DNA of 40,751 nucleotides from a virus. The position numbers and the translations under genes are program-made. A model generated the notes under the pieces. It ran no database searches, was not told the origin of the DNA, and saw only the letters and a program-made list of their open reading frames with translations. Location: positions 1 to 40,751 of IMG/VR virus record IMGVR_UViG_3300031746_002943; one strand, written 5' to 3'. This document shows positions 38,026 through 40,751 of this stretch, in pieces (position 1 is the stretch's first letter; the number at the start of each line of letters is the position of its first letter).

Positions 38026-39218
38026 TTTACTCCCTCCATAAATTCGTCAAACTGCTTAATCACATAATCAATCTGCTCATCTGTTAATCCAGGATAGACA
38101 CCGAACCAGAATAGATTATTCATAACTAAATCAGTATTGGCCAAATCCCCCACTATCCTATGCTCTATATTTTTATAAGCTGGCTGTTTCAATAGATTAC
38201 CACCAAAAAGCATACGGGTCTGAATACCCTTAGATTCTAAAAACCCGACAATATCTGCTCTGGTAAATTTATCGGTTGCGACAAGTAAGGGAAAGCCAAA
38301 CCAGGAAAGTTCATTTCTTATTGTTATCTTTGGCAGGCTAAAATCGTTCCCATATTTTCCTAAACCAGAATAAAGTTTAGCAAAATTCTTTCTTCTTGCT
38401 TCTATAAAGCACGGGAGTTTTTTTAACTGCGCCGCTCCAATAGCAGCCTGAAATTCTGTCATTTTCAGGTTATAGCCAATATGAGAATAAATATATTTAT
38501 GGTCATAGCCATAAGGCAAATCGCCAAGTTGTTGATTAAAGCGCTTACCGCAAGTGTTATCATGTCCTGGAAGACAAGAGCAATCACGGCCCCAATCCCT
38601 GAATGAAAGCAGGTTTTTATAAATCTTCTCATCATTGGTAAACACCGCCCCACCCTCACCCGTAGTGATATGATGGGCTGGATAAAATGATAAAGTAGAA
38701 ACATCCCCGAATGTCCCTGTTAATCTACCATTAAGCCTACTTCCTAAAGCATCGCAATTATCTTCCATAACATATAAATTATGCTTTCTTGCTATCCACA
38801 TTATCTCATCCATATTAGCCGGATTACCTAAAGTATGTGGCACAACTATCGCCTTTGTTTTTTCGGTTATGACTTTTTCCAGCCAGGCAGTTTCCATGTT
38901 GTAAGTGCCAAGTTCTATATCAACAAACACAGGCACAAGCCCATTCTGGATTATAGGGTTAAGTGTAGTAGGAAAACCGCAGGCAGTGGTAATAACCTCG
39001 CTCCCTTTTGGTAATTCAAGCGCAGAGATAGCCAAGAGATTAGCGGATGAACCGGAGTTACACAAGACACAGTATTTCATCCCCATAAATTCACGCAGGC
39101 CATCGCTGAATTCTTTACACCACTTGCCTTCTGTAATCCGCGGCTCTTTGATAGCATCCAGCAGATTATTTTTTTCTTCTTCATCAAAAATCTGTCCGGC
39201 ATAAGGTACTTTTATCAT
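38022..39218 (-). CDS. CDP-4-keto-6-deoxyglucose 3-dehydrase (E1, RfbH/DdhC-like)
   Basis: A 398-residue member of the DegT/AHBA PLP family bearing both special signatures of E1. The PLP Lys is replaced by His: SFYPAHHITTGEGGAV, His 182 at the Lys position. Cysteines at 155, 213, 215 and 223 give exactly C-X57-C-X1-C-X7-C, the [2Fe-2S] motif of Yersinia E1. It would remove the 3-hydroxyl of CDP-4-keto-6-deoxyglucose together with E3 reductase and PMP. CDP-glucose pyrophosphorylase and E3 are not in the window and would be host-supplied. Slightly shorter than Yersinia E1 (437 aa). Confidence 0.9.
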   Translation of the reverse strand: MIKVPYAGQIFDEEEKNNLLDAIKEPRITEGKWCKEFSDGLREFMGMKYCVLCNSGSSANLLAISALELPKGSEVITTACGFPTTLNPIIQNGLVPVFVDIELGTYNMETAWLEKVITEKTKAIVVPHTLGNPANMDEIMWIARKHNLYVMEDNCDALGSRLNGRLTGTFGDVSTLSFYPAHHITTGEGGAVFTNDEKIYKNLLSFRDWGRDCSCLPGHDNTCGKRFNQQLGDLPYGYDHKYIYSHIGYNLKMTEFQAAIGAAQLKKLPCFIEARRKNFAKLYSGLGKYGNDFSLPKITIRNELSWFGFPLLVATDKFTRADIVGFLESKGIQTRMLFGGNLLKQPAYKNIEHRIVGDLANTDLVMNNLFWFGVYPGLTDEQIDYVIKQFDEFMEGVK

Positions 39219-39565
39219 AATAATTTCTCCAATGTTCGGATTACGCTATGTATTTCCTTATCGCAATCCACGGGGCTATATCCTCTTGACCCCGCTATAT
39301 CTGACATAGGTGCAAGTAAAATTTCAAGGCATTCGTGTAAAGCGGTTTGTTTTATTTGTTCTTCAAGATTGTCATATGGTTCGGGAAAATCTCTTGCAAG
39401 AGTTATCGTAGCCACTCTACCCGAATAATTCCATTGAGCATTGCCAAATGAATCTTTAAGTTTTTTAAATTGATAAAATACTCGCCAAGATTTTAACCCC
39501 ATACGTTCAAGTTGTTTCTCACACTCCGCCTTAAATAAAGTAAAATGCTCTTGAGATAGTTTCAT
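39215..39565 (-). CDS. Small protein with HExxL motif in the sugar cassette (116 aa)
   Basis: MKLSQEHFTLFKAECEKQLE, then LKSWRVFYQFKKLKDSFGNA (beta hairpin), a VATITLARDF strand and TALHECLEILLAPMSDIAGS. The HECLE motif recalls metal-binding peptidase-like small phage proteins but lacks the second His of HExxH, so protease activity is uncertain. It lies between the radical SAM enzyme and E1, stop and start overlapping. Function unknown. Confidence 0.6.
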   Translation of the reverse strand: MKLSQEHFTLFKAECEKQLERMGLKSWRVFYQFKKLKDSFGNAQWNYSGRVATITLARDFPEPYDNLEEQIKQTALHECLEILLAPMSDIAGSRGYSPVDCDKEIHSVIRTLEKLL

Positions 39566-39569
39566 TTTT

Positions 39570-40604
39570 TCACCATATAATATCCTTATAATTTGCCGGA
39601 TAGTTTTTCGCCTTCTCTATCTGCGGCAATATTCGTTTATAAAATTCGCTATCTATGTTCCCTGACAAACAACTGAACCTATTACAATAAGAAAACCACT
39701 CTATGCTTAACCCACGCTTAACAATAGTTTCTAAATCCTCGCTTAAAACATTCCCTATCGTAATCGGTATCCAGGGGCAAGGCAGGACATCCCCATAAGC
39801 GGTAATTGAGAAATGGCGCTTAAAACATAGACAGCCGAATTCATAACCGCAATTAGGCGTTAAGTGCGTTGAGATATTATATTTTTTCTCTAATGAGCGG
39901 ATATACTCAATATCTTTGGTGTCTAATATCTCATCCTTGTAATCCTCAAATGCCCCTACCGGCTTGGCAAAGATGATACTTGCGTGTTCGTTGAATTGTA
40001 GAATATAATCCAACTGCTTAATTAATTCGCCACTTTTAATCAGGCTCTTTGTTGCAACAATATTAATAATCACGCCCAAGCCGTATTCCCGGCAATGTTT
40101 CAAAGCCTCGATACAGCGTTCAAAAGATTGCATATTTCCCCTAAAAATACTATGGTTACTTTCCAGGCCGTCTATGCTTAAATGTATGCGGTCAACGCCT
40201 ATCTCAACTAACCATTTGATTTTATCTTCCGTTAAAAAATAGCCGTTAGTATCAACGCTTATGACAAACCTTTCCGGGCCTATCGCCTTAACAACTTCGT
40301 ACAGGTCAGGAAAAATAAGCGGCTCGCCGCCTGATATGCAAATACTTGCCAGCCCCATCTTATCAGCCTGGTCTGCTATCCGCTTAACATTAGCAATAGT
40401 CAGTGTCTGGCCTGTTTTCTTAAACTTTTCAATCGCGCAATGCTTACATTCAAAATTGCAGGCATAATTATATTGTAACTGGATAAGCGCAACACTTTCG
40501 CCCTTGATAATCTTTTCAGGATGTTTTTTTATCTTGGCAAAGGCAAGTGGTTTCTTTTCTTGTAAAGTCAAACGATTATTTTTCTCCCTATCTGTAAGCG
40601 CCAT
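39570..40604 (-). CDS. Radical SAM enzyme in the sugar cassette (SPASM/twitch-type)
   Basis: A 344-residue radical SAM enzyme with C49-x3-C53-x2-C56 for the [4Fe-4S] cluster, SGGEPLIFP at 92-100, SVDTNGYFL, HLSIDGLESNH, and a C-terminal Cys-rich region (CGYEFGCLCFKR; DVLPCPWIP; CNRFSCLSG) typical of auxiliary-cluster SPASM/twitch enzymes. Such enzymes activate unreactive C-H bonds; known deoxysugar examples such as DesII act on nucleotide sugars. Placed between the CDP-glucose dehydratase-like gene and E1, it probably modifies the sugar, but a role on a peptide or RNA cannot be excluded. Confidence 0.82.
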   Translation of the reverse strand: MALTDREKNNRLTLQEKKPLAFAKIKKHPEKIIKGESVALIQLQYNYACNFECKHCAIEKFKKTGQTLTIANVKRIADQADKMGLASICISGGEPLIFPDLYEVVKAIGPERFVISVDTNGYFLTEDKIKWLVEIGVDRIHLSIDGLESNHSIFRGNMQSFERCIEALKHCREYGLGVIINIVATKSLIKSGELIKQLDYILQFNEHASIIFAKPVGAFEDYKDEILDTKDIEYIRSLEKKYNISTHLTPNCGYEFGCLCFKRHFSITAYGDVLPCPWIPITIGNVLSEDLETIVKRGLSIEWFSYCNRFSCLSGNIDSEFYKRILPQIEKAKNYPANYKDIIW

Positions 40605-40751
40605 TTTTAAATGCCTCCTGTAAGGTAAAAATAAGCCCTTCTTTTAAGCTCCATTTCGGCTTCCAACCTAATAACTTATATGCTTTACTGGAATCAAGAT
40701 ACTGCTTTTGAATCTCGCCAAAGCCACCGTCAATTAATCTATATCTTATCC
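40588..40751 (-). CDS. CDP-glucose 4,6-dehydratase-like SDR enzyme (3' part across the circular junction)
   Basis: Continuation of the gene at 1-889. The frame IQKQYLDSSKAYKLLGWKPK, WSLKEGLIFTLQEAFKNGAY ends in TAG at 40588-40590, inside the radical SAM gene start, so the two genes overlap. The DSSKAYKLLGWKP block is the C-terminal substrate/subunit segment of RfbG-like enzymes. Bases 40623-40751 duplicate 1-129 except for one mismatch that changes a Leu codon to Ile. Confidence 0.82.
   Translation of the reverse strand, partial: IRYRLIDGGFGEIQKQYLDSSKAYKLLGWKPKWSLKEGLIFTLQEAFKNGAYR
40623..40751. repeat. Terminal direct repeat, right copy (circular closure)
   Basis: Bases 40623-40748 match 1-126 exactly; 40749 differs from 127. 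Treat it as the overlap of the same locus, not a second gene copy. Confidence 0.85.

Noticed and set aside
1-40751. Integrase, tRNA genes or CRISPR array
   Set aside because: No recombinase motif, no cloverleaf with CCA or anticodon stem, and no regular spacer repeats were seen; small tRNAs could still be missed by eye.

Overview
The window looks like one complete genome of a tailed bacteriophage. The first ~126 bases recur at the right end (1-129 = 40623-40751, one mismatch), so it closes into a circle of about 40,622 bp. The dehydratase gene cut by the left edge is finished at the right edge. Nearly every gene is on the minus strand and many overlap by ATGA, as in compact phage genomes. A capsid-portal-terminase set, a tail tube/tail fibre set and a replication/recombination set are present; no integrase, RNA polymerase, DNA polymerase or tRNA was recognised. 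The host should be a Gram-negative-type (diderm) bacterium, judging by nucleotide-sugar, heptosyltransferase-like, lipoprotein and Sec-signal genes. I cannot place its phylum; the mix of families resembles environmental metagenome phages.

Layout in the direction of transcription (falling coordinates). (1) 34.1-10.6 kb, late region: DUF5681-like small terminase, large terminase, portal, scaffold and major capsid protein (N4 gp56-like), then tail adaptor/tube, fibre, internal-virion candidates, three signal-peptide-bearing fibre-like proteins and a run of small proteins. Glycan-modifying enzymes (GT8-like and GT9-like transferases, a methyltransferase, a GNAT acetyltransferase) sit between the virion genes. 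(2) 10.6-9.5 kb, control region: two or three sigma70-like promoters, a ribbon-helix-helix regulator, and a promoter-terminator pair enclosing a possible ~160-nt RNA. (3) 9.3-3.3 kb: signal-anchored lysin, Cys-rich small proteins, Sak4-like ATPase plus DUF669 partner, cytosine-C5 methyltransferase and a replication-organiser-like gene with three internal 11-bp iterons. (4) 3.3 kb through the circular junction to 37.3 kb: sugar cassette with a YerE-like thiamine-diphosphate enzyme (frame-disrupted), aldolase-like protein, CDP-glucose 4,6-dehydratase-like protein, radical SAM enzyme, an unmistakable E1/RfbH-type 3-dehydrase and a short-chain reductase. (5) 37.3-34.2 kb: XRE regulator, small proteins, a glycosyltransferase-Rossmann-radical SAM fusion and a zinc-finger peptide, ending in a promoter/terminator control element in front of the terminase.

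The most interesting content is the phage-borne set resembling most of the CDP-3,6-dideoxyhexose/yersiniose pathway. Together with the glycosyltransferases in the virion operon it suggests the phage remodels host surface glycans, or glycosylates its own particle, with an unusual deoxysugar. Second is the compact late-gene switch at 34.1-34.25 kb: palindrome, promoter, early hairpin, then an intrinsic terminator whose U-tract touches the first late gene. This has the architecture of Q- or put-type antitermination. Two plus-strand islands (a lipoprotein/small membrane protein pair at 16.9-17.3 kb with its own promoter, and a possibly leaderless gene at 36.3 kb) look like independently expressed morons.
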